NCBI GenBank assembly: GCA_017303735.1
Contig: JAFLCF010000060.1
Coordinates: forward strand, 1-21,931
DNA: 21,931 nucleotides
Source: Anaerolineae bacterium
Lineage (GTDB): Bacteria; Chloroflexota; Anaerolineae; Anaerolineales; Villigracilaceae
Direction: 5' to 3'
The position numbers were made by a program, and so were the translations under genes. A model generated the notes under the pieces. The model was not told where the DNA came from and made no database searches. It saw only the letters and a list, made by a program, of their open reading frames with translations. Shown piece after piece: positions 1-7,912 of the stretch. Position 1 is the stretch's first letter; each line of letters begins with the position of its first letter.

Positions 1-120
1 GCCCTGATCCTAGGCGCCATCGGCGTGGTTGCGATTGCAGTGATTGCTCGTTATCGCAACGAATTAATTGCCGCTTTCGAAGCCGGCATTGAAGCCTTGC
101 GCATGGCGCGAGGCGGTTAG
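1..120 (+). CDS. C-terminal end of a Flp-like pilin or small membrane protein (5' truncated by window)
   Basis: An open frame runs from the first base to the TAG at 118-120 and gives 39 residues. A hydrophobic stretch (ALILGAIGVVAIAVIAR) is followed by a short amphipathic tail ending in ARGG. This resembles the end of the hydrophobic helix and the short tail of Flp/Fap-type type IVb pilins, whose N-terminal processing site would lie before the window. The next gene starts two bases after the stop, and it is a TadE-like pseudopilin. That position at the head of a tad-type minor-pilin operon supports the pilin reading. The start, the processing site and the true length cannot be seen. It could also be any other small single-pass membrane protein. 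Confidence 0.5.
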   Translation, partial: ALILGAIGVVAIAVIARYRNELIAAFEAGIEALRMARGG

Positions 121-122
121 AG

Positions 123-515
123 ATGTTGCGCTGGAAGGAAAAGGGTCAGACGATGGCAGAGTTCGCTTTGGTTATGCCGATCCTGATCCTGCTTATGTTC
201 GGCATGACCTTTGCCGCGTTCTATGCCTTTCGTTCCGCCGCCACGGACTGGGGCGTGTTCATCACGGGTGTTGCTTCCGGCTCATACAACACACCTGTCA
301 CTGAACATGCCCGTGACAATGTCCTATGGCCAGACCTGGCAGATCGGATCAATGCCGGGCAGACCGGTCCGCGTCAGGTGCGTTCGTTGATCAGTGTGGA
401 AGATTCACGGGATTGGATCTTTGGTATTCAACTGATCGAAGCGCAACGAGCGGAGACCAATTTCCGTCTCTGGCGCTTCTATCCTGGTCCACCTCCTGCT
501 GGAGGGTTTGAATGA
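123..515 (+). CDS. TadE-like pseudopilin
   Basis: This 130-residue protein begins with a short basic tip (MLRWKEK) followed by GQTMAEFALVMPILILLMFG. That is the hallmark of TadE/TadE-like proteins: a Gly-Gln preceding an acidic residue and a hydrophobic helix, which is the cleavage and membrane segment recognised by prepilin peptidase. The rest is a soluble domain without recognisable motifs, ending in a Pro/Gly-rich tail. In the family these are minor pseudopilins of the tight-adherence (Flp) pilus, acting in the cell envelope. The start at 123 is preceded by AGGCGG inside the end of the upstream gene, a plausible ribosome site. The stop overlaps the next start (ATGA), implying translational coupling. 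The family call is secure; the function inside this particular machine is inferred. Confidence 0.88.
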   Translation: MLRWKEKGQTMAEFALVMPILILLMFGMTFAAFYAFRSAATDWGVFITGVASGSYNTPVTEHARDNVLWPDLADRINAGQTGPRQVRSLISVEDSRDWIFGIQLIEAQRAETNFRLWRFYPGPPPAGGFE

Positions 516-940
516 AGAACCCGCACTGCAAGGGTGAGCGCGGACAGGCCCTGGCAGAGACCGCCTTGTTCGCCATGCTGGCGGTCATCATGGCATTTGG
601 TTTGCTTGCTTGGATACCCACCCACCGAGCACGTACCGCTGCGACCTCTGCAGCCTATGCCTGTTCGCAATTCCTCTCGCAATCGCCTGATCCCACACGC
701 GCCCGAACCAATGCCGTGAATGTCGCCTGGCAAACCCTGAATGCAGATTGGTCTGCGACCGCAGGTGTGCAGTATCGGGTGCAGGTTTCACCGCCCAGTG
801 GACCGGGAGAGCCGGGTCAGTGCCTGGTCTCGTTTCAAGCACCGAACTTGTTCGATGGTCTGCTGGGGTTGAGTCAAAGCGGGTGGAACAGCGAGTGGTT
901 TATCTCGCGCTCGGAGACCTGGAAGGCAAAGTGGCGATGA
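512..940 (+). CDS. TadE-like pseudopilin (second copy)
   Basis: This 142-residue protein has the same N-terminal architecture as its upstream neighbour. A basic tip is followed by RGQALAETALFAMLAVIMAF, giving Gly-Gln, a Glu at the usual position after the cleavage site and a hydrophobic helix. The following ~100 residues are Ala/Ser/Pro-rich and unrecognised. The two proteins share this signature but little else, as expected for divergent minor pseudopilins. The start codon overlaps the previous stop by four bases and the stop overlaps the next start in the same way, so this is the middle of a coupled gene string. A pilus or secretion-pseudopilus role is inferred from family and context. Confidence 0.82.
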   Translation: MKNPHCKGERGQALAETALFAMLAVIMAFGLLAWIPTHRARTAATSAAYACSQFLSQSPDPTRARTNAVNVAWQTLNADWSATAGVQYRVQVSPPSGPGEPGQCLVSFQAPNLFDGLLGLSQSGWNSEWFISRSETWKAKWR

Positions 941-1353
941 AGACCAAACTCAAAGAACGCGGACAATCTGTTGCCCTATTCGCCATCCTGATGCCCATCA
1001 TGTCGATCTTTCTATTGGGCATCCTGGATTACATGGTGACGAATGCGCGTGTGATGGAGACCGTGGCAGCCGCCGACCTTGCCGCGCATGCTGGCGCACA
1101 GGAGATCACGGTCCTGCCGGATGGAACCATCACCGCTACCACTGCTGGTAATGGAATTGCCGCGAATTACTTTAATTCCCAACGACCAGGTTCAGCACAG
1201 CTTACCTCGGTCTCCTGTGGACGACATCAGGGGCGTCCTGCCTGTTATGTCACAGCACAAGTTCGATCTGCTGGTTATCTCTTACCCACGCGCTGGGTGA
1301 CTGTGCGCGCTATTGGTTATCTGGCGCATGGTGTCACTCGTGAAGATCAATGA
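937..1353 (+). CDS. TadE/TadG-like pseudopilin (third copy)
   Basis: The frame is open further upstream, but the ATG at 937 is the sensible start. It overlaps the previous stop as ATGA and places the signature RGQSVALFAILMPIMSIFLL at residues ~8-28, as in the two genes before it. The 138-residue product continues with LDYMVTNARVMETVAAADLAAHAGAQE, typical of TadE/TadG-like proteins in which a long amphipathic helix follows the membrane helix. The usual Glu five residues after the Gly-Gln is replaced here by an Ala/Leu-containing sequence, so processing by prepilin peptidase may differ or be absent. Two Cys (in SCGRHQGRPACY) could form a disulfide outside the membrane. Its role as a minor pseudopilin or Flp-pilus scaffold is inferred. 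Confidence 0.75.
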   Translation: MKTKLKERGQSVALFAILMPIMSIFLLGILDYMVTNARVMETVAAADLAAHAGAQEITVLPDGTITATTAGNGIAANYFNSQRPGSAQLTSVSCGRHQGRPACYVTAQVRSAGYLLPTRWVTVRAIGYLAHGVTREDQ

Positions 1354-1366
1354 TTTTTGGAGAAGA

Positions 1367-2371
1367 ATGAAATCCCTTTGGAAAACAATCCTGGATGGAT
1401 TGACCTATAAAGACCTGGCTGGAAAACGACAACCGCGCGTCTACACTGTTGTAACGGGATTGATTCTGCTTTTGCTGCTCATAGCTGGCAGCATGGCAGG
1501 ATTAAATCGCTTCTTACTAATGCGAATGGTGCAAGCCACACCGGAAGTGGTCTCGGTCCCAACTGAAACAATGCAGCCTATAGAAACGGAAATCCCTGCA
1601 ACGGAAAGCGCTTCTTCCGGCTGCCCCACAGACTCAAGCAAGTGGTCTTTTACGCCGACCATGATCAGCGAGACCTATCAGGTCATTCAACCTGCCTGCG
1701 TCTATCAAGGCTTGGAGAAAACCATTGCCTGGGCATTGGCAGTCCGTGAAGGCTACAGCCGCGCCGAAGCCACCGAGTTACTTGGCTTTAGTGAGATACC
1801 CATGCGCCAGATGGAAACCGTGACAATCCCGAAAAATGCAAATGAACTCGTGGATGTACCTGTCAGTTTCATCCCATCGCATCCTGAGTTCAAGGAATGG
1901 CGGTTGAACGAACGTGGCAAAGCGGCAGTGACCTATGCCCTGCGCGGTTGTTTTGAGACATCTTCAGTGAATGGTAATCGCCTTGAGATCTGGGGCGGTG
2001 AGTATTCCGTGATCTGTCTGGTGGTGGAGGATGCAGAGAATACCCAGATCCTCTATTCCCTGAATGGTCACATGTACACATCAGCCGCAACACCCATGCG
2101 TTCCTTTCTACTCTTTGGATATCTGGGCGAGGGTCAATGGGTTTGGCTGGGAACACAAACTGAACCAAAATTGGAGATTACGGACGCAGAGGAAAATGCC
2201 TGCGACCGCCTGACTGTGGCAACCCTATATGACTCGCAACCCTGGGATGCAAAGTGGTTGAGCACAATCTATCATCTTGAAGTGCAACCAGTGCCGGAAG
2301 GCTGGCAAACCATGACCAGCGAGGACGAAAAGCAATACATTCTTTCCGTGTTGTCAGGAGTTGCACAATGA
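1367..2371 (+). CDS. membrane-anchored exported protein, unrecognised family
   Basis: The frame is open from 1313, but ATG 1367 is preferred. It has TGGAGAAGA just upstream, a good ribosome site, and lies 13 bases after the previous stop. The 334-residue product has a basic N-terminus, one membrane helix (VVTGLILLLLLIAGSMAGL, about residues 28-47) and then a Pro/Thr/Glu-rich linker (VPTETMQPIETEIPATES). A ~250-residue domain with several Cys and no motif I recognise follows. The topology predicts a cytoplasmic N-terminus and an external domain. The position among pseudopilin genes, with an ATGA overlap to the next gene, suggests an accessory component of the same surface apparatus. Nothing in the sequence assigns an enzymatic activity. 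Confidence 0.7.
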   Translation: MKSLWKTILDGLTYKDLAGKRQPRVYTVVTGLILLLLLIAGSMAGLNRFLLMRMVQATPEVVSVPTETMQPIETEIPATESASSGCPTDSSKWSFTPTMISETYQVIQPACVYQGLEKTIAWALAVREGYSRAEATELLGFSEIPMRQMETVTIPKNANELVDVPVSFIPSHPEFKEWRLNERGKAAVTYALRGCFETSSVNGNRLEIWGGEYSVICLVVEDAENTQILYSLNGHMYTSAATPMRSFLLFGYLGEGQWVWLGTQTEPKLEITDAEENACDRLTVATLYDSQPWDAKWLSTIYHLEVQPVPEGWQTMTSEDEKQYILSVLSGVAQ

Positions 2372-3582
2372 AACGAGCCAGCCTGATACTTTTCTTGCTC
2401 GTCCTGATCACCACCCAACCATCAACCGTACTGGCACAATCTGCCCCGTCCTGTTCCTATCAGCCGGATGGCAGCATCATTTGCACCACAGGTGGAGGAA
2501 ATGGTGGAGGTGGAGGGGAAGGTGGTGGTGAAGGAAATGGAAACGGGAATTCCAACGGCGGTGAAACTGCCTGTACGCCTGGCAATCACATGGCATTTCG
2601 TGTCCTGGATTTTGATGCAAGTACCAACACCTGCAAAGTTCACCCCATCCGGGTGGATAACTGCACTGGAACGATCATTGGAATTTCTGAACAGATCGGT
2701 ACCATGCCTTGTGAAATGCCAAATTCTTCGCCACCCCAACATCCATGCACTACATTCTCGGTTGGCGCGGGTGGTATTACCTGCACCAACAGCGGCTGGA
2801 AGGTTACGGCGCGAGTTACTTTTCCCGAAATCTATCTGGATGTACGTCCCTACCCCGCAACTCTGGTGCGCTGGCCGACCGTTGTCCGAAATGGCGGCAT
2901 GCCAGAGTCTTCCGGATCAGGCGGTGTGAATTATGTTCCCAATGGTGGCGGATCGCCCAGTCATCCGCAAGTGGGCGACTGGCAAAATCTACACCTGATC
3001 CTGACCTTGCGACCGGCGGGTCCCATGTTTGTAACTCTGCCTCTGATTGGTGATTTGGTCTTATCCAATGGTGCAACCCAGACTATTCAATGGGAAGTGC
3101 CATCCCATCCCGCCGTGGGCGCAACAACGCTTGCAGGTAGTATCAGCGGTCTCGATGAACTTCCCGGAGACATGCCTTTGTTCGTCGGCAACGGACGCGG
3201 TGCATACAAATTATTCTGGGAATTGCGCTATCAGGAATATGAAGCCATCGAAGGCTGTCTTCCCGGTCCGAATGGCAGGGGCAATTACAACTGCGGCGGC
3301 GGAACCGGACATCGCGGTATCACAGGCTACGAATGGAGAAACCGTTCCAGTGGCGGGGAAATCCCGCCTTCCGCTGTAGCGAACCTGCCTGCCGCAAGAG
3401 CTGCTGATATCAACAATGATGGTACGCCGGACGCCTATTGGGACTCCAACCTGACCCTGCGACGTATGGACGATGCCGGCAGTATCAGCAATCCCCAATA
3501 CCAGCGTTCATGGAATTGGGGCGGGATCATATATTGGGCGGTGCGTGAAGGACAGGGACAGATCGGCTGGCCAGGGCAATAA
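2368..3582 (+). CDS. secreted Gly-rich protein, last gene of the pseudopilin operon
   Basis: This 404-residue protein starts with a clear Sec signal peptide (MKRASLILFLLVLITTQPSTVLAQS, with cleavage likely after VLA). A short Cys-containing segment and an extreme Gly/Asn/Glu-rich low-complexity linker (residues ~42-65) follow. The remainder is a mixed, probably beta-rich domain with scattered Cys. Near residue 348 lies DINNDGTPDAYWD, which matches a DxNxDGxxD calcium-binding loop of the dockerin/EF-hand type, but only one copy is evident. The start overlaps the preceding stop (ATGA). Ending the operon, it could be a surface tip, adhesin or cell-wall-facing part of the pilus. That is inference; I do not recognise the family. 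Confidence 0.7.
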   Translation: MKRASLILFLLVLITTQPSTVLAQSAPSCSYQPDGSIICTTGGGNGGGGGEGGGEGNGNGNSNGGETACTPGNHMAFRVLDFDASTNTCKVHPIRVDNCTGTIIGISEQIGTMPCEMPNSSPPQHPCTTFSVGAGGITCTNSGWKVTARVTFPEIYLDVRPYPATLVRWPTVVRNGGMPESSGSGGVNYVPNGGGSPSHPQVGDWQNLHLILTLRPAGPMFVTLPLIGDLVLSNGATQTIQWEVPSHPAVGATTLAGSISGLDELPGDMPLFVGNGRGAYKLFWELRYQEYEAIEGCLPGPNGRGNYNCGGGTGHRGITGYEWRNRSSGGEIPPSAVANLPAARAADINNDGTPDAYWDSNLTLRRMDDAGSISNPQYQRSWNWGGIIYWAVREGQGQIGWPGQ

Positions 3583-3628
3583 TCTGATCACAACAATCGT
3601 TCGTACAGTATCTTATAATCGAGGTTTG

Positions 3629-3682
3629 GACTCAAATTCTCATACAACGTGAGGTTCTTTTTGTAAGTTTTGAATTTGAGTC
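3629..3682. repeat. 11-bp inverted repeat with 32-base loop
   Basis: GACTCAAATTC at 3629-3639 is matched perfectly by its reverse complement GAATTTGAGTC at 3672-3682. It lies just after the last gene of the first operon and 18 bases before a strong terminator hairpin. It could fold in the 3' end of the transcript, or be a protein-binding or recombination site. No second copy was noticed in the window. Confidence 0.6.
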
Positions 3683-3700
3683 TCTAATAAATCGGGACGT

Positions 3701-3733
3701 AAAAAACGAAGGCATTATAAGTCTTCGTTTTTT
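3701..3733. terminator. bidirectional rho-independent terminator
   Basis: AAAAAACGAAG (3701-3711) and CTTCGTTTTTT (3723-3733) form a perfect 11-bp stem with an 11-base loop. The A-run on one side and T-run on the other make it usable in both directions. It sits between the plus-strand pseudopilin operon and the convergent minus-strand STAND gene and would serve both. Confidence 0.85.
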
Positions 3734-3857
3734 GGTTTAGTTAGGCAATTTTTTGGGGAAAGAATAAAATAAATCGGATAAAGATGCGCACCATCAGCGA
3801 CCATTCGGCTATATTGAAGTCCTGGTTCAATGAGAAAGCATCTGAAATGCATATATA

Positions 3858-6800
3858 CTATGGCCACCATACTGTTACATCTTGAATTGCTGATTGAACA
3901 TCATTTTTAATTTGGGTACCTCCTAGACCAAAAATTATCGGCATGATTTCGCTAATTTGCATTGGCAATTCTTGACGGGTATGATTCCCAAAAGAGTATA
4001 GTGTTTCACTTACCAAAGCATAGAGATTAGCTGAAAATTTTTCTGAATTATGTTTCGCCAGTGCCTTGAAATATTTTCCTCTAAAAAATGGTTGTGTCGA
4101 ACCTGTAATATCTAATAATTCTTTTATTAAACTTTCTTTCGTGGATGTTGCAATGTATGGTTGGGTGCTGAATATATCCAATATATCAAACCTTGTCTCA
4201 ATATTTTTTATTTCTCTCGCTAGAGAAATAGCTGTTTCCATAAGTGGCAAGGAAAAATAGCTTGATAATTCTTTCAGCGTTTTCTCAAGAAAACGCTCGG
4301 GCCACTCCTCACTTTGAAGTTTCTCAAGAATCTCCTGTATTATTTCCTCACGTTCCTTGTCTTGCAAATGCGGGATTAGATCTGTAAGTCCTTGAATACG
4401 GTATGTTTTGTCACTAAGTTTGCGGACTTCTGAGAGTCTTTTCTCAATGTGCATTCGGTCATTAATTTCACTTGTTTCTTCGCTGTTTGGATTGAAAATA
4501 TTGATGTTATGGAAAAGATCATGAAGAATCAAATCAATCACATTTTCCTGACCAGTCGATATATCTGATGCTTGAATAGAGCGCAAATCATTCATTACCC
4601 AATATTGTTTATCTCCTATCATTTGTGCCGCTTGTAGTACATCAGGAAGCACTTCCAAAGGGAAGTAAGGCGAGAGTTCCGATATAGCTAGAGTTCGATT
4701 TTCTTCATTAAGGTTTTTTATAATTTCCCAAACCCTAAGAAAATCTTGTCCTGATAGTTGTCTAGCTATTTCTACAAGAGATCTCATTCGAAAATATTCA
4801 GGGTAAGTTGATTTCGAAATGTCAATTGCTTCGTCTAAGACAACATTCCTTAAGGATACTGGAACATAATTTATCATTAACGCTAATGCATGTACTCGGT
4901 CTGCATAATGCCTAATCAATCTTGCTTCATCCAAGATTTTCAACAAATCCTTTTGAGGTAAATAGCGGGCTAATTGTGCAAGAGCTGAGATACGATCATT
5001 GTCATCCTTTATAGTCTGTGCTAATTCTAATGAAACCGTTGCACAAGATGGTGGGATAACATGAGCAATTCTCTCAAATATTGCAGCAAACCGTTTGTCA
5101 TCATGCCTTGAACGTATTTTTGAGATAAATAAATCTATCAAGTTGACAGGAAGATTTTTGGTTAAACTCAATAGTACTCTTTCAGGTGTAAATTCCCAAC
5201 TTCTCTTCTTTAAGATAATCTCTCTAATCTTGTTTGTTGTATCTATTTTTTGTGATTCTGGTAAGTATTCTAATATTCCAGTCAGTAACAATAAGCGAGC
5301 GTCAGTAGACCACAGGGAAAGATTTTCTTTTAGGACATAAGATATAAATTTATCAGGATTCTGATGAACCAATTTTATCAAAGCATCTGCGCGATCAATG
5401 CTGAATATTGTTTTGTTTATTAATGAAATTGCTTCATCTGTATATCCTGCAGCTTCTAGACGAAGTGCAATTTGGCAAAAGATCTCAGACTGAAATGCTT
5501 CATCATGTGTCTCCTCAGAATCTAACACTATTGTTCTTAATTGGTTGTCAGATAAGCGCAATGAAAGACTGGTCAGTGCTCGAATTTGTTGTTTAGTATC
5601 CTCAATATGTTTAATGTGAGTCAGGGCTTGATCAAGTTGCCATAGTCCTTCGTCAACCAGCATAATTACAAGAGATGGGGGTAGGTTTTTCGCTAAGCTT
5701 TTTAGTGATGCACTAATTAAACAAAATTGTATTTCGAGACGTAGGCTTTCAATGGGTTTATTTTGTTTTGATTTCTCAATTGATATTTGCCGAGATAGAT
5801 TCCAGGCACGAGCTATGTCATCAAGATATCCGGATGTCTGCCCCATCCTTTCTCGAATGGTATACCAAGAATTTTTCTTATTTATGTTTGTTTCGAAGAG
5901 TAGATTAAAGAGTTCTGGGTAAGATTGGCTCTGTTCCAAATGCCAGGCAAGGTTGTTGTGTATGTAATCATCATTTGGTAATGTCTCAAGTTTTTCAGAA
6001 TTGATATTTTTAATAGACCCCAAATATTTTTCTACAAAAGCAATGTGGGCTTTATGCCGACTAAAACCGAGTCCCGGAAGTTCATGCTGTTTTTTGGGAA
6101 TTCTTGGTGCTATCAATAAATTCACAGCAAGATCATGAACTAAATCATGCAGTCTAAATCCGGCTACGTCTTTCGATACGCCCAGGTAAGCTGGTGCCAA
6201 TAGTATCAATGCCTTATCATATAAATAACGTAGACTACTCTTGGCATCGTCTATAGATGTGCCCCATAAAACAGATGCCATTTTAGGTCCAAATACAACA
6301 TCTTCCGGTAAAACGCCTAACCATGTAAATTTTTCCAGCATCTGATCATCAAGTCGCCTTAGACTTAGAAAGAAAGATGCTTTGAGACTCAGATTTTTGT
6401 TGTGGAGCTGGTCGCTAGTTGTACCAGAACTAATCAATTCCAGTGGTTCAAACCTAGCTATTTCTTTATCCAAAGCGTTAATCAATTCTTGCCAAGATGT
6501 TCCGTCAGCTATTTGGATGGCTGATAATTCAAGCGCTAATGGAAGATAACCCACTTTTTTACTCAAGGTCATTGCATATGACTTCTCTTTATCTTTAAGC
6601 ACGCGCTTTAATCGTTTGCTCAACAACTCAAGAGATTGGTCGGGGGTCATGGTCCCCAAGTAAAAAATGTCTATTCCTAACACTTTTGAAATAACTGCTT
6701 CGCGGGTTGTTATTAACGTAAAACAGTTTTTGCCTCCTATCAAGAATGGAACAACATGACTTGGCTCCCAAGCATCATCTATGACCAACAGAACGCTTTT

Positions 6801-7595
6801 TGCTCGAATTATTGACCGCAAATGGGCGGCAGTTGCTTCAATATTTACGGGCTGGTAGTCATAGTCACCAAGAGCCTGAACCCATCCATGAAGAAATCGA
6901 AGAATATCAGGCGCTTGACCTAATGTTATCCACAAAACACCATCAGGAAACCGTTCTTGGATGTTGTTGTCGAATGCTAGCATTGCCGCAACAGTAGATT
7001 TACCAACTCCTCCCGAACCATGAATTGCACTGACAACAAATGCGTTCTGTTCATTGCTATCTTTATGTAATATCTTGGTTTTTATTTCTTGGCTTATCTC
7101 TGGACGCGAGACACAATAAATTGGTAGCGGTGGAGCTTGGAATGGTATATTCAAAGTCGTGTTTTTCTCAATAGAATAATAATTCTCAATACGCTGACTG
7201 AGAGAGAAAATATCCATTTGAATTTTATTAATAACATCAAGGATTAATTGATTTTGGGAGCCTAACAATTTTTCGATATATACCAGCTGTTCAAAAGCAT
7301 TAGACAAATCTTCCTTTTTAAGGAGACTATTTATTTTGCCTTGCTGAACTAATTTTTCAATGTCCTCCTTTAATTCGTCATCAGAAATATCACTATTTGA
7401 GGCTTTGTCTAATAAAATTCCAATTGCCTCTATTCCAATGGTTGTTGCTATTAGACTTATGCCCGCCGGTAAGTTTATCCCTGGAAAGAGCGATACGATC
7501 CCAGCGATTGCTACTGCAAAGGTTACAATTTTTGCTGACTTAGAAATCGTAATTTTAACTATACGATGAAGGGCTTCTATTCTTTTTTCATTCAT
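3858..7595 (-). CDS. NB-ARC STAND ATPase with N-terminal membrane segments and C-terminal helical repeats
   Basis: This 1245-residue protein has three parts. (1) Residues ~20-63 hold two hydrophobic segments (TFAVAIAGIVSLFPGI and ISLIATTIGIEAIGILL), followed by a helical/coiled region to ~140. (2) An NB-ARC core has Walker A GSGGVGKST (~193-201), Walker B VLLVIDDAW (~268-276), a TTRE sensor (~296-299), a GLPLA-like GYLPLAL (~349-355) and an MHD-like LHDLVHDLA (~482-490). (3) From ~670 to ~1150 there are degenerate helical repeats of about 30 residues with a pattern like DRxxALxxLAxxLP. Such STAND proteins act as ligand-triggered switches that oligomerise, and many bacterial ones are antiphage sensors. 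Here the repeats are the likely sensor and the membrane pair the likely effector, which is inference. TTAGGTG lies upstream of ATG 7595. The gene is AT-rich with frequent AAA/ATA/TTA codons, unlike its flanks. Confidence 0.9.
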   Translation of the reverse strand: MNEKRIEALHRIVKITISKSAKIVTFAVAIAGIVSLFPGINLPAGISLIATTIGIEAIGILLDKASNSDISDDELKEDIEKLVQQGKINSLLKKEDLSNAFEQLVYIEKLLGSQNQLILDVINKIQMDIFSLSQRIENYYSIEKNTTLNIPFQAPPLPIYCVSRPEISQEIKTKILHKDSNEQNAFVVSAIHGSGGVGKSTVAAMLAFDNNIQERFPDGVLWITLGQAPDILRFLHGWVQALGDYDYQPVNIEATAAHLRSIIRAKSVLLVIDDAWEPSHVVPFLIGGKNCFTLITTREAVISKVLGIDIFYLGTMTPDQSLELLSKRLKRVLKDKEKSYAMTLSKKVGYLPLALELSAIQIADGTSWQELINALDKEIARFEPLELISSGTTSDQLHNKNLSLKASFFLSLRRLDDQMLEKFTWLGVLPEDVVFGPKMASVLWGTSIDDAKSSLRYLYDKALILLAPAYLGVSKDVAGFRLHDLVHDLAVNLLIAPRIPKKQHELPGLGFSRHKAHIAFVEKYLGSIKNINSEKLETLPNDDYIHNNLAWHLEQSQSYPELFNLLFETNINKKNSWYTIRERMGQTSGYLDDIARAWNLSRQISIEKSKQNKPIESLRLEIQFCLISASLKSLAKNLPPSLVIMLVDEGLWQLDQALTHIKHIEDTKQQIRALTSLSLRLSDNQLRTIVLDSEETHDEAFQSEIFCQIALRLEAAGYTDEAISLINKTIFSIDRADALIKLVHQNPDKFISYVLKENLSLWSTDARLLLLTGILEYLPESQKIDTTNKIREIILKKRSWEFTPERVLLSLTKNLPVNLIDLFISKIRSRHDDKRFAAIFERIAHVIPPSCATVSLELAQTIKDDNDRISALAQLARYLPQKDLLKILDEARLIRHYADRVHALALMINYVPVSLRNVVLDEAIDISKSTYPEYFRMRSLVEIARQLSGQDFLRVWEIIKNLNEENRTLAISELSPYFPLEVLPDVLQAAQMIGDKQYWVMNDLRSIQASDISTGQENVIDLILHDLFHNINIFNPNSEETSEINDRMHIEKRLSEVRKLSDKTYRIQGLTDLIPHLQDKEREEIIQEILEKLQSEEWPERFLEKTLKELSSYFSLPLMETAISLAREIKNIETRFDILDIFSTQPYIATSTKESLIKELLDITGSTQPFFRGKYFKALAKHNSEKFSANLYALVSETLYSFGNHTRQELPMQISEIMPIIFGLGGTQIKNDVQSAIQDVTVWWP

Positions 7596-7669
7596 GTTTT
7601 ACACCTAATGAATATAATCCTTCACCCGGTTATACAGGGAAAATTCGCTGAGATGAAATATCCTATACC

Positions 7670-7675
7670 ATTATA
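7670..7675 (-). promoter_or_regulatory. candidate -10 element for the STAND gene
   Basis: On the minus strand the sequence reads CAGTATAATGG, an exact TATAAT box about 75 bases before the ATG at 7595. The best -35 candidate (TTATGG, 18 bases upstream) is weak, so the call rests on the -10 only. Confidence 0.35.
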
Positions 7676-7760
7676 CTGTGGGGATTTTATTATCCATAAG
7701 GTAAATCTGGGTCATTTTTGTTCTTTGGATGGGTTTGTTCTGATTAAGGCTGACCGAAAA

Positions 7761-7773
7761 CCCTACCTTAGGG
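7761..7773 (-). terminator. weak candidate terminator of the polymerase cassette
   Basis: On the minus strand CCCTA-AGG-TAGGG forms a 5-bp stem with a 3-base loop and is followed by TTTT. It lies about 140 bases beyond the polymerase stop and before the STAND promoter. The stem is short, so termination would be modest. Confidence 0.35.
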
Positions 7774-7912
7774 AGTTCCGCCTTTGACCACCTCGATTTT
7801 TCAGGTTTACTATGATGGCATCGAATCTCGATCCATGGGACAGTTTCGATATGATTCCAAAATTGTGAAAAGCAATTCCCTGGATATTCCAAGCAATAAA
7901 GCAAACACGCCC

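Larger units (their letters stand above)
7596..7912. other. 317-base gene-free stretch between the STAND gene and the polymerase gene
   Basis: It holds a candidate promoter for the STAND gene (7670-7675) and a small hairpin followed by T residues on the minus strand (7761-7773) that could terminate the polymerase transcript. A minus-strand open frame at 7671-7904 (77 codons) has no ribosome site or recognisable content and overlaps the promoter, so I do not call it. I see no tRNA or repeat of note. Confidence 0.5.

Noticed and set aside
3784..3885. Short plus-strand frame (ATG 3784) with MRTISDHSAIL-type product, overlapping the end of the STAND gene
   Set aside because: Only about 33 codons, no ribosome site and no recognisable similarity; could be a gene remnant but nothing supports it.
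7671..7904. 77-codon minus-strand frame between the polymerase and STAND genes
   Set aside because: No ribosome site or family resemblance, and it overlaps a promoter-like box and a small terminator hairpin.
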